A stretch of 64,000 nucleotides of DNA from Streptosporangium canum (GCF_900113865.1 NZ_FOQY01000001.1:380877-444876); one strand, 5' to 3'; shown: positions 19,261 to 28,325, counted from the first letter of the stretch. The notes: a model not told the origin generated them from the letters alone. Translations and numbers: made by a program.

Positions 19261-20871
19261 TCAGACGCCTTCCCGAAGACGATCGGCGAGTGACCTGATG
19301 ACCGAGGGAAGGGCTTCGACCACGTCCCAGGCGGCGAGCGGGCCGTGCCGCCCGGCGATTCCGTGCAGGTGCGCGGCGCAGGAGGCCGCGTCATATCCGT
19401 CGAGCCCGCCGGCCAGCAGCGCGCCCGCGAGCCCGGCCAGCACGTCGCCGGTGCCTCCGGTGGCCAGCCAGGGACTGCCGGTGAGGTTGACCCTGACCGG
19501 CCGGCCCTCCTGCGCGACCAGGGTGGTCGAGCCCTTCAGCAGCACGGTCACGCCCAGCTCCGCCGCGGCCCGCCGTACGTGTTCCAGCCGCCGGGCCTCG
19601 ATCCGCGCCCGGGGCACGTCCAGCAGCCGGGACAGCTCGCCCGCGTGCGGGGTGATCAGCACCGGCGCGGCGCGGCGCAGCAGCGACCTGTCCCGCGAGA
19701 CCAGCGTCAGGGCGTCGGCGTCCACGAGCACCGGGACGTCGCTCGCCAGCACCGAACGGGCGACGGCGAGCGCCTCGGGCCCGGTGCCGAGCCCGGGACC
19801 GAGCACCCACGCCTGCACCCGGCCCACCTCCTCGATCCCCTCGCCGGGCTCCAGCGGAGTGATCACGGCCTCGGGCCAGCGGGCGCGCACCTGGGCCACC
19901 GGCTCGGCGACCCCCGCGTAGCGGACCATGCCCGCCCCCGCCCGGATCGCCCCGCCGACGGCCAGCACCGCGGCCCCGGTGTACTGGTGGCTTCCGGCCG
20001 CGACGCCGACGACGCCCCTGCTGTACTTGTCGGAGCCCGCGTCCGGCCGGGGAAGCAGCGGCGCCACGTCGGCGCCGGTCAGCGCGGTCGCCTCGGGGCC
20101 CGGCAGGTGGGGCCCGAGCCCGATGTCGACGAGCTCCACCCGGCCCGCGTGCTCCGCACCCGGGTCGACGAGCAACCCGATCTTGTAGGCCCCGAACGTC
20201 ACGGTGACGTCCGCCCGGACCGCCGCCCCGCCGACCTGCCCGCTGCCGGCGTCCACCCCGCTCGGCACGTCCACCGCGACCACCGCGCCGGCCGCCTCGG
20301 CGGTCAGTCCCGCCAGGGTGGCGTACGGCTCGCGCAGGGCTCCCGCCCCGCCGATCCCGACCAGCCCGTCCACGACCAGGTCGGCCGCCCGGACCAGCTC
20401 GCCGACCCCCGCGACACCGCCGATCCCACCGGCCCCGCCGCCTCCGGCTGTGGTGTTCTCCCCGATCCCACCGGCCCCGCCGCCTCCGGCTGTGGTGTTC
20501 TCCCCGATCCCACCGGCCCCGCCGCCTCCGGCTGTGGCGGCGGTGGCGGTGGCGGCGCGGAGATCCGTCACGCGGCCTCCGGCCCGCCGCAGGGCCGCCA
20601 GTCCGGCTCCGTGGACCCGCGCCCCGGCGAGGATCGCGTCCACCCTGGCCCCCCTGGAGGCCAGGCGGGCGCCGGCGTAGAGGGCGTCGCCGCCGTTGTC
20701 GCCACCGCCGATCAGCAGCACGACGCGGGAGCCGTACACCCGGCCGAGCGTCCTGGCGCAGATCGCCGCCAGCCCGGCGGCCGCCCGTTCCATGAGCGCG
20801 CCCTCGGGCGACCTGGCCATCAGCGCCGCCTCGGCCGCTCTGATCTGATCGGTGGTGTACGCGGTCAGCAT
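19261..20871 (-). CDS. nnr: Bifunctional NAD(P)HX epimerase/dehydratase
   Basis: 536-residue repair enzyme that restores damaged NADH/NADPH hydrates. The N-terminal YjeF_N epimerase domain (LTAYTTDQIRAAEAALM, VVLLIGGGDNGGDALYAG, VVAVDVPSGVDAG) is followed by the C-terminal ATP/ADP-dependent dehydratase (AWVLGPGLGTGPEA, VLITPHAGELSRLL, NLTGSPWLATGGTGDVLAGL). Within the epimerase domain, after residue about 110, there is a low-complexity insert of near-identical 14-residue units rich in Gly/Ala (GGGGAGGIGENTTA), encoded by a 42-bp tandem repeat. It keeps the frame and probably forms a surface loop. Start chosen at MLTAYTT; the upstream extension is unlikely. Confidence 0.95.
   Translation of the reverse strand: MLTAYTTDQIRAAEAALMARSPEGALMERAAAGLAAICARTLGRVYGSRVVLLIGGGDNGGDALYAGARLASRGARVDAILAGARVHGAGLAALRRAGGRVTDLRAATATAATAGGGGAGGIGENTTAGGGGAGGIGENTTAGGGGAGGIGGVAGVGELVRAADLVVDGLVGIGGAGALREPYATLAGLTAEAAGAVVAVDVPSGVDAGSGQVGGAAVRADVTVTFGAYKIGLLVDPGAEHAGRVELVDIGLGPHLPGPEATALTGADVAPLLPRPDAGSDKYSRGVVGVAAGSHQYTGAAVLAVGGAIRAGAGMVRYAGVAEPVAQVRARWPEAVITPLEPGEGIEEVGRVQAWVLGPGLGTGPEALAVARSVLASDVPVLVDADALTLVSRDRSLLRRAAPVLITPHAGELSRLLDVPRARIEARRLEHVRRAAAELGVTVLLKGSTTLVAQEGRPVRVNLTGSPWLATGGTGDVLAGLAGALLAGGLDGYDAASCAAHLHGIAGRHGPLAAWDVVEALPSVIRSLADRLREGV
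20421..20537. repeat. 42-bp tandem repeat inside nnr, about 2.8 copies
   Basis: Copies begin at 20421, 20463 and 20505 with CGATCCCACCGGCCCC; the first two are identical over 42 bp and the third matches for 33 bp. The unit length is a multiple of three, so copy number changes would preserve the reading frame. Confidence 0.9.
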
Positions 20872-20921
20872 GATCCCGACGCTATCCCGCGCCGATCGCC
20901 GGCGCATGCTCCGGCACGGCC

Positions 20922-20997
20922 GGCCGCCGCCGATCGGCCACTCGCGCCCCGGCGCGGGCCGGCCGCCGCCGATCGGCCACGTGCCCCGGCGCGGGCA
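20922..20997. repeat. 37-39-bp tandem repeat after acpS
   Basis: GGCCGCCGCCGATCGGCCAC followed by CCCCGGCGCGGG occurs at 20922-20960 and 20961-20997. A weaker third version (CCCCGGCGCGGG then TCAGCC and CGATC) runs into the acpS stop region up to about 21050, suggesting origin from the gene end. Confidence 0.7.
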
Positions 20998-21031
20998 GGC
21001 CGCCGAGCCTCCGCGCGCGCCCCGGCGCGGG

Positions 21032-21382
21032 TCAGCCTTCGGCGATCACGTAGGCGACCGCCACGCCCCCGTCGTGCGTCAGCGACACGTGCCAGCGCGT
21101 CACGCCGAGTGCCGCCGCGACCTCGGCGACCCGGCCGCTCACGTACAGCTCCGGGCGGCCGTACGCGCCGGTCCGCACCTCGGCCTCCAGATGGGCCAGA
21201 CCGGGAGGCGCGCCGAGCGCCTTGGCCACCGCCTCCTTGGCCGCGAACCTCGCGGCCAGGGACTGCACCGCGAGCACCCGCTCGACCTCGGTGAACAGCC
21301 GCATCCGCAGCTCGGGGGTCCGCTCCAGCGCCGCCTCGAACCGCGCCATGTCCACGACGTCCACGCCGATGCCCACGATCAC
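21032..21382 (-). CDS. acpS: Holo-[acyl-carrier-protein] synthase
   Basis: 116-residue enzyme that transfers 4'-phosphopantetheine from CoA to acyl carrier protein. It starts [19 protein letters not shown] at GTG; the Mg-binding Asp is in [10 protein letters not shown] and the Glu in [18 protein letters not shown], and the C-terminus holds [19 protein letters not shown]. Normal trimer-forming AcpS length. It lies between glmS and nnr, as in other actinobacteria. Confidence 0.96.
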   Translation of the reverse strand: MIVGIGVDVVDMARFEAALERTPELRMRLFTEVERVLAVQSLAARFAAKEAVAKALGAPPGLAHLEAEVRTGAYGRPELYVSGRVAEVAAALGVTRWHVSLTHDGGVAVAYVIAEG

Positions 21383-21486
21383 GGCTCCAGGTTAGCGAAG
21401 CCCGCGCACCGCGACCGTCTCCCGCCGGTCGACGGGAAACACCCGGACCGCGTGGCGATCCGATCCTCTTCCCTTCTCCGCGCCCG

Positions 21487-21524
21487 GGTAATCCATGGAC
21501 GTTGTCCACAGGCTGTGGATTACC
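21487..21524. promoter_or_regulatory. Inverted repeat containing two DnaA-box-like sequences
   Basis: GGTAATCCA (21487-21495) pairs exactly with TGGATTACC (21516-21524). Inside lie TTGTCCACA (21502-21510), identical to the actinobacterial DnaA box, and on the minus strand TAATCCACA (21522-21514), one base away from TTATCCACA. It sits between glmS and acpS. It might be a DnaA-controlled element or simply a terminator after glmS. Confidence 0.45.
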
Positions 21525-21575
21525 GTGCGCCGGGCGGGGAGCGACCCGGGCGGGCGGGCGGCCGGGCGCGTGCGC

Positions 21576-23420
21576 CTACTCCACGGTGACGGACTTGGCC
21601 AGGTTGCGGGGCTGGTCGACGTCGTGCCCCTTGGCCGCGGCCAGCTCGCAGGCGAAGACCTGCAGCGGCACCGTGGCGATCAGGGGCTGGAGCAGCGTCG
21701 GCACGGCCGGGACGCGGATCAGTGTGTCGGCGTAGGGCACGACCGCGTCGTCCCCCTCCTCCGCGATGACGATGGTCTTGGCGCCCCTGGCCCGGATCTC
21801 CTGGATGTTGGACACGATCTTGTCGTGGATCACGCGCTGGCCCGCCGGGGACGGGACGATGACCACGACCGGCAGGCCCTCGTCGATCAGCGCGATCGGA
21901 CCGTGCTTGAGCTCCCCCGCCGCGAAGCCCTCGGCGTGCATGTAGGCCAGCTCCTTGAGCTTCAGCGCCCCCTCCAGCGCCACGGGGAAGCCCACGTGGC
22001 GGCCGAGGAAGAGCACGCAGCGCTCGGCGGCCAGCGAGCGGGCCAGCGCGCGGACCGGCTCGACGGTCCCGAGGACCTCCTCCACCTTGGCCGGCATCCG
22101 CCCCAGCCAGTCGATGATCTGGGAGATCTCGTCGCCGAACTTGGTGCCCCGGACCTGGGCCAGGTAGAGCGCCACCAGGTAACAGGCCACGAGCTGGGTG
22201 AGGAATGCCTTGGTGGAGGCGACGGCGATCTCCGGACCCGCGTGGGTGTAGAGGACCGCGTCGGACTCGCGCGGGATCGTGGAGCCGTTCACGTTGCAGA
22301 CGGCCAGCACCCGGGACCGCTGCTCGCGGGCGTGCCGTACGGCCATCAGCGTGTCCATCGTCTCGCCGGACTGGGTGATCACGATGATCAGCGTGTCCCT
22401 GGTGAGGATCGGGTCGCGGTAGCGGAACTCGCTGGCCAGCTCGACCTCGCACGGCACCCCGGCCCAGTGCTCGATGGCGTATTTCGCGATGAGCCCGGCG
22501 TGGTAGGAGGTCCCGCACGCGACCACAATGATCTTGTTGACGTCCCGCAGCTCCTGGTCCGACAGCCGCATCTCGTCCAGCATCAGCTGCCCGTCGGCCC
22601 CGACCCGGCCGAGCAGGGTGTCGGCCACGGCCCTCGGCTGCTCGGCGATCTCCTTGAGCATGAAGTAGTCGTGACCCCCCTTCTCCGCGGCCGAGGCGTC
22701 CCAGTCCACGTGGTAGTCCCGCGTCTCGGCGGGGGCGCCGTGGAAGTCGGTGACCGTGATCCCCGACGTCCGCAGCTCGACCACCTGGTCCTGGCCGAGC
22801 TCGACCGCCTCCCGCGTGTAGGCGATGAACGCCGCCACATCCGAGCCGAGGAAGTTCTCCCCCTCCCCGCGCCCCACCACCAGCGGCGAGTTCCGCCGCG
22901 CGCCCACCACCACGTCCGGCTCGTCCACCGAGACCGCCAGCAGCGTGAACGCCCCCTCCAACCGCCGGCACACCCGGCGCATCGCCTCCGCCAGGCCGTC
23001 CCCGGCGAACCGCTCCAGCAGGTGCGCCACCACCTCGGTGTCGGTCTCGGAGGCGAGTTTGTGGCCGTCGTTCTCCAGCTCCGCCCTGAGCTCGGCGAAG
23101 TTCTCGATGATGCCGTTATGGATGACCGCGATCCGCTCCTCGCAGTCGGTGTGCGGATGGGCGTTGCGATCGGTCGGCGCGCCGTGAGTGGCCCACCGGG
23201 TGTGCCCGATCCCCGCCGTCGCCGGCGGCGCGGGCCGCGCGGCCAGTACGGAGCGCAGGTTGACCAGCTTCCCGGCCCGCTTCTCCACGGTCAGCGCCCT
23301 GTCAGCCCCGATCAGGGCGATCCCGGACGAGTCGTACCCTCGGTACTCCAGGCGCCCGAGCCCTTCGATCGCGACCTCGACCGCCTGCCGCCGGCCGACG
23401 TATCCCACGATTCCGCACAT
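21576..23420 (-). CDS. glmS: Glutamine-fructose-6-phosphate aminotransferase (isomerizing)
   Basis: 614-residue enzyme that makes glucosamine-6-phosphate from fructose-6-phosphate and glutamine, the first step towards UDP-GlcNAc. The start is the ATG giving Met-Cys (MCGIVGYVGRRQAVEVAIEG), because Cys1 is the amidotransferase nucleophile; GAGGGGG lies 6 nt upstream. The N-terminal glutaminase (GHTRWATHGAPT, HNGIIENFAEL) is followed by two SIS domains (VVACGTSYHAGLIAKY, ITQSGETMDTL) and the end LAKSVTVE. No glmS ribozyme-like leader can be recognised by eye. It heads the long leftward series ending in tsaD. Confidence 0.97.
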   Translation of the reverse strand: MCGIVGYVGRRQAVEVAIEGLGRLEYRGYDSSGIALIGADRALTVEKRAGKLVNLRSVLAARPAPPATAGIGHTRWATHGAPTDRNAHPHTDCEERIAVIHNGIIENFAELRAELENDGHKLASETDTEVVAHLLERFAGDGLAEAMRRVCRRLEGAFTLLAVSVDEPDVVVGARRNSPLVVGRGEGENFLGSDVAAFIAYTREAVELGQDQVVELRTSGITVTDFHGAPAETRDYHVDWDASAAEKGGHDYFMLKEIAEQPRAVADTLLGRVGADGQLMLDEMRLSDQELRDVNKIIVVACGTSYHAGLIAKYAIEHWAGVPCEVELASEFRYRDPILTRDTLIIVITQSGETMDTLMAVRHAREQRSRVLAVCNVNGSTIPRESDAVLYTHAGPEIAVASTKAFLTQLVACYLVALYLAQVRGTKFGDEISQIIDWLGRMPAKVEEVLGTVEPVRALARSLAAERCVLFLGRHVGFPVALEGALKLKELAYMHAEGFAAGELKHGPIALIDEGLPVVVIVPSPAGQRVIHDKIVSNIQEIRARGAKTIVIAEEGDDAVVPYADTLIRVPAVPTLLQPLIATVPLQVFACELAAAKGHDVDQPRNLAKSVTVE

Positions 23421-23457
23421 GGTCAACCCCCTCTGTCATGGGAAAGATCGGCTGTTG

Positions 23458-23487
23458 AGCCTATGGAGAACCCCCCGGAGATCCCAA
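23458..23487 (-). promoter_or_regulatory. Probable glmS promoter
   Basis: On the minus strand TTGGGA (23487-23482) and TAGGCT (23463-23458) are 18 bp apart, leaving about a 30-nt leader before glmS. The divergent coaA start is about 75 bp away on the other side. Confidence 0.5.
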
Positions 23488-23546
23488 GATTCCTGCCCGG
23501 TGTCGGGCAACGCCGTACCCACCCGGAAGCACTTCCGACCGATCAG

Positions 23547-23552
23547 TAGGCT
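23547..23552 (+). promoter_or_regulatory. -10 box directly before coaA (leaderless start)
   Basis: TAGGCT ends 8 nt before the coaA ATG and no ribosome site exists, so transcription probably begins at or next to the start codon. The -35 region is not convincing. Confidence 0.5.
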
Positions 23553-23560
23553 TCGGGACT

Positions 23561-24493
23561 ATGGCCAACGGGTGGGACGCGACGCCGTACGTCGAGCTGA
23601 GCCGGGCGCAGTGGAGCGAGCTCCGCAAGAACACGCCCCTGACGCTCACCGAGGACGAGCTTGAGGAGCTGCGCGGCGTCGACGACCCGATCGACCTGGC
23701 CGAGGTCACCGAGATCTACCTGCCGCTCACCCGGCTGCTCAACCTGCACTTCACCGGGGCCAGGCAGCGCAGCGCGGCGCTCAACACCTTCCTGGGAGCC
23801 AGCCAGCGGCCCACCCCGTACATCCTGGGCATCGCGGGCAGCGTCGCGGTCGGCAAGTCCACCACCGCCCGGCTGCTCCACACCCTGCTGGCCCGCTGGC
23901 CCGAGCACCCCCGGGTGGACCGGATCACCACCGACAGCTTCCTCTACCCGAACAAGGTCCTCTCGGACAGGGACATCATGCACAGGAAGGGCTTCCCGGA
24001 CAGTTACGACCGGCGGGCCCTGGTCAGGTTCGTCGCCGACGTCAAGGCCGGCCTGCCCGAGGTGAGCGCGCCCGTCTACAGCCACCTGGAGTACGACATC
24101 GTGCCCGGCGCCGTCCAGACCGTGTGCCGGCCCGACATCCTCATCGTCGAGGGCCTCAACGTCCTGCAGCCCGCCCCGCCCGCCGCGCTCGCCGTCAACG
24201 ACTACTTCGACTTCTCCATCTACGTCGACGCCAAGGTCGAGCACATCCGCGACTGGTACGTGGACCGCTTCCACAAGCTCCGCCGCACGGCCTTCGAGGA
24301 TCCCAAGTCCTACTTCAAATACCTCGCCGAGCTGTCGGACGACGAGGCGACCGCGTTCGCCAGGAACGTGTGGCGCGACGTCAACGAGCGCAACCTCGTG
24401 CAGAACATCGCCCCCACCCGGGGCAGGGCCGGCCTGGTGCTGCACAAGGGCGCCGACCACGCGATCCGCCGCGTACGGCTGCGCCGCATCTGA
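23561..24493 (+). CDS. coaA: Type I pantothenate kinase
   Basis: 310-residue P-loop kinase that phosphorylates pantothenate, the controlling step of CoA synthesis. It has [13 protein letters not shown] near the N-terminus, Walker [13 protein letters not shown] (about residues 92-103), DGPxxF-like [15 protein letters not shown], and IVEGLNVLQ. Length is typical. It is divergent from glmS and shows a -10 box immediately before the ATG rather than a ribosome site. Confidence 0.97.
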   Translation: MANGWDATPYVELSRAQWSELRKNTPLTLTEDELEELRGVDDPIDLAEVTEIYLPLTRLLNLHFTGARQRSAALNTFLGASQRPTPYILGIAGSVAVGKSTTARLLHTLLARWPEHPRVDRITTDSFLYPNKVLSDRDIMHRKGFPDSYDRRALVRFVADVKAGLPEVSAPVYSHLEYDIVPGAVQTVCRPDILIVEGLNVLQPAPPAALAVNDYFDFSIYVDAKVEHIRDWYVDRFHKLRRTAFEDPKSYFKYLAELSDDEATAFARNVWRDVNERNLVQNIAPTRGRAGLVLHKGADHAIRRVRLRRI

Positions 24494-24580
24494 CCCCGGG
24501 GCCGCCCCCGCGGCGCTTCGACCGCACCGCGCGAGAGCCGCGGAGCGGTCCCGGGCTTCGGGGAGCCGCCGGTCACGACC

Positions 24581-24586
24581 TAGGGT
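24581..24586 (+). promoter_or_regulatory. -10 box directly before the DUF389 gene (leaderless start)
   Basis: TAGGGT ends 6 nt before the GTG start, and no ribosome-binding sequence is seen. Confidence 0.5.
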
Positions 24587-24592
24587 TGGCCC

Positions 24593-25552
24593 GTGCTGCA
24601 TCTACGCGTGATCAGTCCGGCTGAGCTGACGGACGACGTCCTGGCACTGCTCGACGGGGCCGTCGGCGTGGTCAACCTGGTCGTGCTCCCCGGCGTGGCC
24701 CGCTCCCCCGAAGGCGACCTGGTCCAGTTCGACGTCGCCAGGGAGGCGGCCAACGACGTCATCGAGCGGCTCCAGCGGCTCGGCCTGTGCGCGGACGGCT
24801 CCATCATGGCCGAGCAGGTCGACCTGTCGCTCTCGGACGCGGCCGACCGCGCCGAGCGGGAGGCTCCGGGCGAGGGGGACGACGCCGTGGTCTGGGCGGA
24901 GCTCGCCCAGCGGGTCAGCGACGACTCCCGTCTCACCTGGGCCTTCCTGGCGTTCCTGGCGATCGCCACCCAGCTCGCGGGGATAGGCGTGGTCGTCGAC
25001 TCGCCCATCCTCATCGTCGGCGCGATGGTGCTGGGGCCGGAGTTCGGGGCCATCGCGGCCATCTGCTTCGGCCTGCTCCGCGGTGACCGGCACCTGATCG
25101 GCCGCGCGCTGCGCGCACTGGCCATCGGCTTCGCGACCGCCATCGCGATCACCTTCGCCTGCGCGCTGGTCTCGCGCGGGCTGGGCTGGATCGGGCCGTT
25201 CAGCCTGACCGGCCACGAGGAGATCGAGTTCATCGTCAAGCCCGACAGGTGGTCCTTCATCGTGGCGCTGCTCGCGGGCGCGGCCGGGGTGCTCTCGGTC
25301 ACCGCGGGCAAGTCCTCGGCCCTGGTCGGCGTCTTCATCTCGGTGACCACGGTCCCCGCCGCCGGATACTTCGCGGTCGCCGCGGCGCTGACCCGCTGGG
25401 AGGACATGGCGGCATCGGTCGCCCAGCTCGGGGTGAACATCGCGGGCATGGTCATCTCCGGCACGGTGACGCTGGTCGTCCAGAAGGCCTACTGGGCCAG
25501 GTTCGGCACGCGACTTCCGGCGCGGCCGCCGCGCGACCCTGACCGGAAGTAG
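24593..25552 (+). CDS. DUF389 family multi-pass membrane protein
   Basis: 319 residues. A soluble N-terminal region (MLHLRVISPAELTDDVLALL, about 1-110) is followed by about six membrane segments. The family motif is visible as VVDSPILIVGAMVLGPEFGAI, then ALRALAIGFATAIAITFACA, LLAGAAGVLSVTAGKSSALVG, and SVTTVPAAGYFAVAAAL. DUF389 proteins occur widely in actinobacteria; function is unproven, and a transport role is only a guess. The gene stands 99 bp after coaA with its own predicted leaderless promoter. Confidence 0.9.
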   Translation: MLHLRVISPAELTDDVLALLDGAVGVVNLVVLPGVARSPEGDLVQFDVAREAANDVIERLQRLGLCADGSIMAEQVDLSLSDAADRAEREAPGEGDDAVVWAELAQRVSDDSRLTWAFLAFLAIATQLAGIGVVVDSPILIVGAMVLGPEFGAIAAICFGLLRGDRHLIGRALRALAIGFATAIAITFACALVSRGLGWIGPFSLTGHEEIEFIVKPDRWSFIVALLAGAAGVLSVTAGKSSALVGVFISVTTVPAAGYFAVAAALTRWEDMAASVAQLGVNIAGMVISGTVTLVVQKAYWARFGTRLPARPPRDPDRK

Positions 25553-25623
25553 GGGTAGCGCCCTACCCTGCGGATGAGGGACGACTCCTACGTGGGGCGG
25601 AGGAATTCGCTCCATCCGGTAGG

Positions 25624-25629
25624 TAGTGT
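25624..25629 (+). promoter_or_regulatory. -10 box directly before the ABC exporter genes (leaderless start)
   Basis: TAGTGT ends 6 nt before the ATG of the first ATPase gene. A GGAGGAATTC sequence lies further upstream, too far from the ATG (about 28 nt) to be a ribosome site. Confidence 0.45.
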
Positions 25630-25635
25630 CCGACC

Positions 25636-26541
25636 ATGACTATCCTCGCCACCGAGGGACTGACCAGACGTTTCCCCCGGGTGACGGCACTCGACCAGCT
25701 CACCGTCACCGTCGGCTCCGGCGTGACCGGCCTGGTCGGAGCCAACGGCGCGGGCAAGTCCACGCTGATAAAGATCCTGCTGGGCCTGCTCGAACCCTCC
25801 GCCGGAAGCGCGCAGGTGCTCGGCATGGACGTGACGACCCACGGCGCCGAGATCCGCCGGATCGTGGGTTACATGCCCGAGCACGACTGCCTGCCGCCGG
25901 ACCTGTCCGCCACCGAGTTCACCGTGCACATGGCCCAGATGTCGGGGCTGCCGCGCACCGCGGCCCGGGAGCGCGCCGCCGACGTGCTGCGCCACGTGGG
26001 GCTCTACGAGGAGCGCTACCGCGCGATGGGCGGCTACTCGACCGGCATGAAGCAACGGGTCAAGCTGGCTCAGGCCCTGGTGCACGACCCGCGCCTGGTC
26101 CTGCTGGACGAGCCCACCAACGGCCTCGACCCGCAGGGCCGCGACGAGATGCTCGCGCTGATCCGCAAGATCGGCACCGAGTTCGGCATCAGCGTGCTGG
26201 TCACCTCCCACCTGCTGGGCGAGCTGGAGCGGGTCTGCGACCACGTCATCGTGATCGACGGCGGCAAGCTGCTGCGCTCGTCGTCCATCGCCGAGTTCAC
26301 CCAGACCACCCAGACCGTCACCGTGGAGGTCGAGGAGGGCCAGGAGGCGCTGGCGGCACGCCTCACCGAGCTGGGCGAGACCGTCACCGCCCACGGCCGG
26401 ATGCTCCTGGTCCACGTCCGGGCGCCGGAGACCTTCGACACCCTCCGCGACGCCGTCTGCGAGCTCGACCTCTGCCTCGTCCGCATGGAACAGGGCCGCC
26501 AGCGCATCGAGGACGTCTTCAGGGAGCCGGTCAATGTCTGA
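25636..26541 (+). CDS. ABC transporter ATP-binding protein
   Basis: 301-residue ATPase of an ABC-2-type exporter. Walker A is VGANGAGKSTLIKILLG (about residues 36-45), the signature YSTGMKQRVKLAQALVHDPR, Walker B LVLLDEPTNGLDPQG, and the switch His in LVTSHLLGELERVCDH. A C-terminal domain of about 90 residues follows. It overlaps the next gene, a permease, by 8 bp. The four-gene set ATPase-permease-ATPase-permease is common in actinobacteria near one another; the cargo is unknown (drug, lipid or peptide are all possible). Confidence 0.93.
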   Translation: MTILATEGLTRRFPRVTALDQLTVTVGSGVTGLVGANGAGKSTLIKILLGLLEPSAGSAQVLGMDVTTHGAEIRRIVGYMPEHDCLPPDLSATEFTVHMAQMSGLPRTAARERAADVLRHVGLYEERYRAMGGYSTGMKQRVKLAQALVHDPRLVLLDEPTNGLDPQGRDEMLALIRKIGTEFGISVLVTSHLLGELERVCDHVIVIDGGKLLRSSSIAEFTQTTQTVTVEVEEGQEALAARLTELGETVTAHGRMLLVHVRAPETFDTLRDAVCELDLCLVRMEQGRQRIEDVFREPVNV

Positions 26542-27412
26542 GCCCACAGGTGTCATCCACGACATCGGATACCGCCACTACGACGGGGTACGGCTCGGCC
26601 GCGCCCACGCCACCCTGTCGCTGACCCTGCACAGCCTGCGCGGGGTGTTCGGGCTGGGCCGCACGGCCCGCTCGAAGATCATCCCGTTCCTGCTCGCGGG
26701 TGTCATGATGCTCCCCGCGGTCGTCTCCATCGCGATCATGGCGCTGGTCAAGCAGGAGGCGATCGGCTACACCACGTACGCGGTCACCATGCAGGCCGTA
26801 CTGGCGATCTTCCTCGCCTCGCAGTCGCCGTACACCGTGGCGCCCGACCTGCGCTTCCGCGTGCTGCCGCTCTACCTGTCCCGCCCGGTGACGCTGATCG
26901 ACTACGTCGGGGCGAAGCTCGCGGCCATGACCGTGGCGATGTTCCTGCTGCTGGCGGTCCCGCTCACCGTATTGTTCGTCGGCGAACTGGTCATCGACCT
27001 GCCCGGACCGGCGCACACCTCCGCCTACCTGACCAGCATGGCCGGCGCCGTCGCCTACGCGGTGCTGCTGGCCTGCCTCGGCGTGGCGATCGCCTCCTTC
27101 ACCCCCAGGCGTGGCCTGGGCGTGGCCTCGGTCATCGCCTTCTACCTGCTCACCTCGGCCGTGTCCACCGTCGTCGCCGCGACGATGGAGTCGGTGAACA
27201 ACTACACCGCCGCCGCGTGGGCCTGGATGATCAATCCGTTCTTCCTCGTCGACGCCGCGGTGCAGGTGGGGCTCTTCGGCGCGGCCCCCTCGGCGCCCAC
27301 CACCTACCCGGCGGGGGCGGGCGTCGCGGTGGCGATCCTGCTGATGCTCGCACTGATCGCACTGTCGGTGACCGCCCTGGTCCTGCGCTACCGGAAGGCG
27401 GCCGCACGATGA
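26534..27412 (+). CDS. ABC transporter permease (ABC-2 type)
   Basis: 292-residue integral membrane protein with an N-terminal cytosolic stretch (MSEPTGVIHDIGYRHYDGVR) and about six membrane segments, for example IIPFLLAGVMMLPAVVSIAI and AMTVAMFLLLAVPLTVLFVG. The phrase FRVLPLYLSRPVTLIDYVGAK is typical of ABC-2 permeases working with a linked ATPase. It overlaps the previous gene by 8 bp and the next by 4 bp (ATGA), indicating one transcript and coupled translation. It probably pairs with the preceding ATPase. Confidence 0.9.
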   Translation: MSEPTGVIHDIGYRHYDGVRLGRAHATLSLTLHSLRGVFGLGRTARSKIIPFLLAGVMMLPAVVSIAIMALVKQEAIGYTTYAVTMQAVLAIFLASQSPYTVAPDLRFRVLPLYLSRPVTLIDYVGAKLAAMTVAMFLLLAVPLTVLFVGELVIDLPGPAHTSAYLTSMAGAVAYAVLLACLGVAIASFTPRRGLGVASVIAFYLLTSAVSTVVAATMESVNNYTAAAWAWMINPFFLVDAAVQVGLFGAAPSAPTTYPAGAGVAVAILLMLALIALSVTALVLRYRKAAAR

Positions 27413-28323
27413 GAATCGAACTGGCCCAGGTCTCACGCTGGTACGGCAACGTGGTCGCCGTCAACGACGTCACCATGACCATCGGGCCGGGCGTCACCGG
27501 CCTGCTCGGCCCCAACGGCGCGGGCAAGTCCACGCTGCTGCACATGATGGCCGGGTTCCTGGCGCCCTCCGGCGGCACCGTGACCCTGGACGGCACGCAG
27601 ATCTGGCGCAACCACGAGATCTACCGCTCGATCGGACTGGTCCCCGAACGCGAGGCCGTCTACGGCTTCCTCACCGGCTGGCAGTACGTGCTGTCCAGCG
27701 CCAGGCTGCACCGCCTGCCCAACCCCGACGACGCCGCGCGCAAAGCCCTCGCCATGGTCGAGATGGAGCCCGCCAAGGACCGCAGGGTGGAGACCTACTC
27801 CAAGGGCATGCGCCAGCGGGTCAAGGTCGCCGCGGCGCTCGTGCACGACCCGGAGGTGCTCCTGCTCGACGAGCCGTTCAACGGCATGGACCCGCGCCAG
27901 CGCCTGCACCTGATGGACCTGATCAGCGCGATGGGCACCGCGGGCAAGACCATCCTGTTCAGCTCGCACATCCTGGAGGAGGTGGAGCGGGTCGCCCAGC
28001 ACATCGAGGTCCTGGTCGCCGGCCGGCACGCCGCCTCCGGCGACTTCCGCGAGATCCGCCGCAGGATGACCGACCGGCCCCACGTGTTCCGGGTCCGCTC
28101 CAGCGACGACCGCCGCCTGGCCTCGGCGCTGATCGCCGACGCGTCCTCAGGCTCGGTCTCGCTCACCGGGACGGGCCTGGAGGTGCAGGCCGTCGACTTC
28201 CGGCGCTTCACCTGGCTGCTGCCCAGGGTCGCCAGGGACGCCGGCGTGCGGGTCTGGCAGATCTCCCCGGCCGACGAAGACCTGGAGAGCGTCTTCTCCT
28301 ATCTGATCAACAGGAGCAGCTGA
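27409..28323 (+). CDS. ABC transporter ATP-binding protein
   Basis: 304-residue ATPase starting MRIELAQVSRWYGNVVAVND at the ATG overlapping the permease stop (ATGA). Walker A LLGPNGAGKSTLLHMMAG, signature YSKGMRQRVKVAAALVHDPE, Walker B VLLLDEPFNGMDPRQ, switch SSHILEEVERVAQH. The C-terminal domain includes HVFRVRSSDDRRLASALIAD. It resembles the ATPase at 25636-26541 and likely arose by duplication of an ATPase-permease pair. It probably drives the permease that follows 2 bp downstream. Confidence 0.93.
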   Translation: MRIELAQVSRWYGNVVAVNDVTMTIGPGVTGLLGPNGAGKSTLLHMMAGFLAPSGGTVTLDGTQIWRNHEIYRSIGLVPEREAVYGFLTGWQYVLSSARLHRLPNPDDAARKALAMVEMEPAKDRRVETYSKGMRQRVKVAAALVHDPEVLLLDEPFNGMDPRQRLHLMDLISAMGTAGKTILFSSHILEEVERVAQHIEVLVAGRHAASGDFREIRRRMTDRPHVFRVRSSDDRRLASALIADASSGSVSLTGTGLEVQAVDFRRFTWLLPRVARDAGVRVWQISPADEDLESVFSYLINRSS

Positions 28324-28325
28324 CC

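Noticed and set aside
20400-21010. Tandem repeats in and after nnr as a CRISPR array
   Set aside because: Units are directly adjacent without unique spacers, are in coding frame in nnr, and no cas genes are present.
21383-21575. DnaA-box region as the chromosomal origin
   Set aside because: Only two boxes, no dnaA/dnaN/gyrB neighbourhood and no AT-rich unwinding region.
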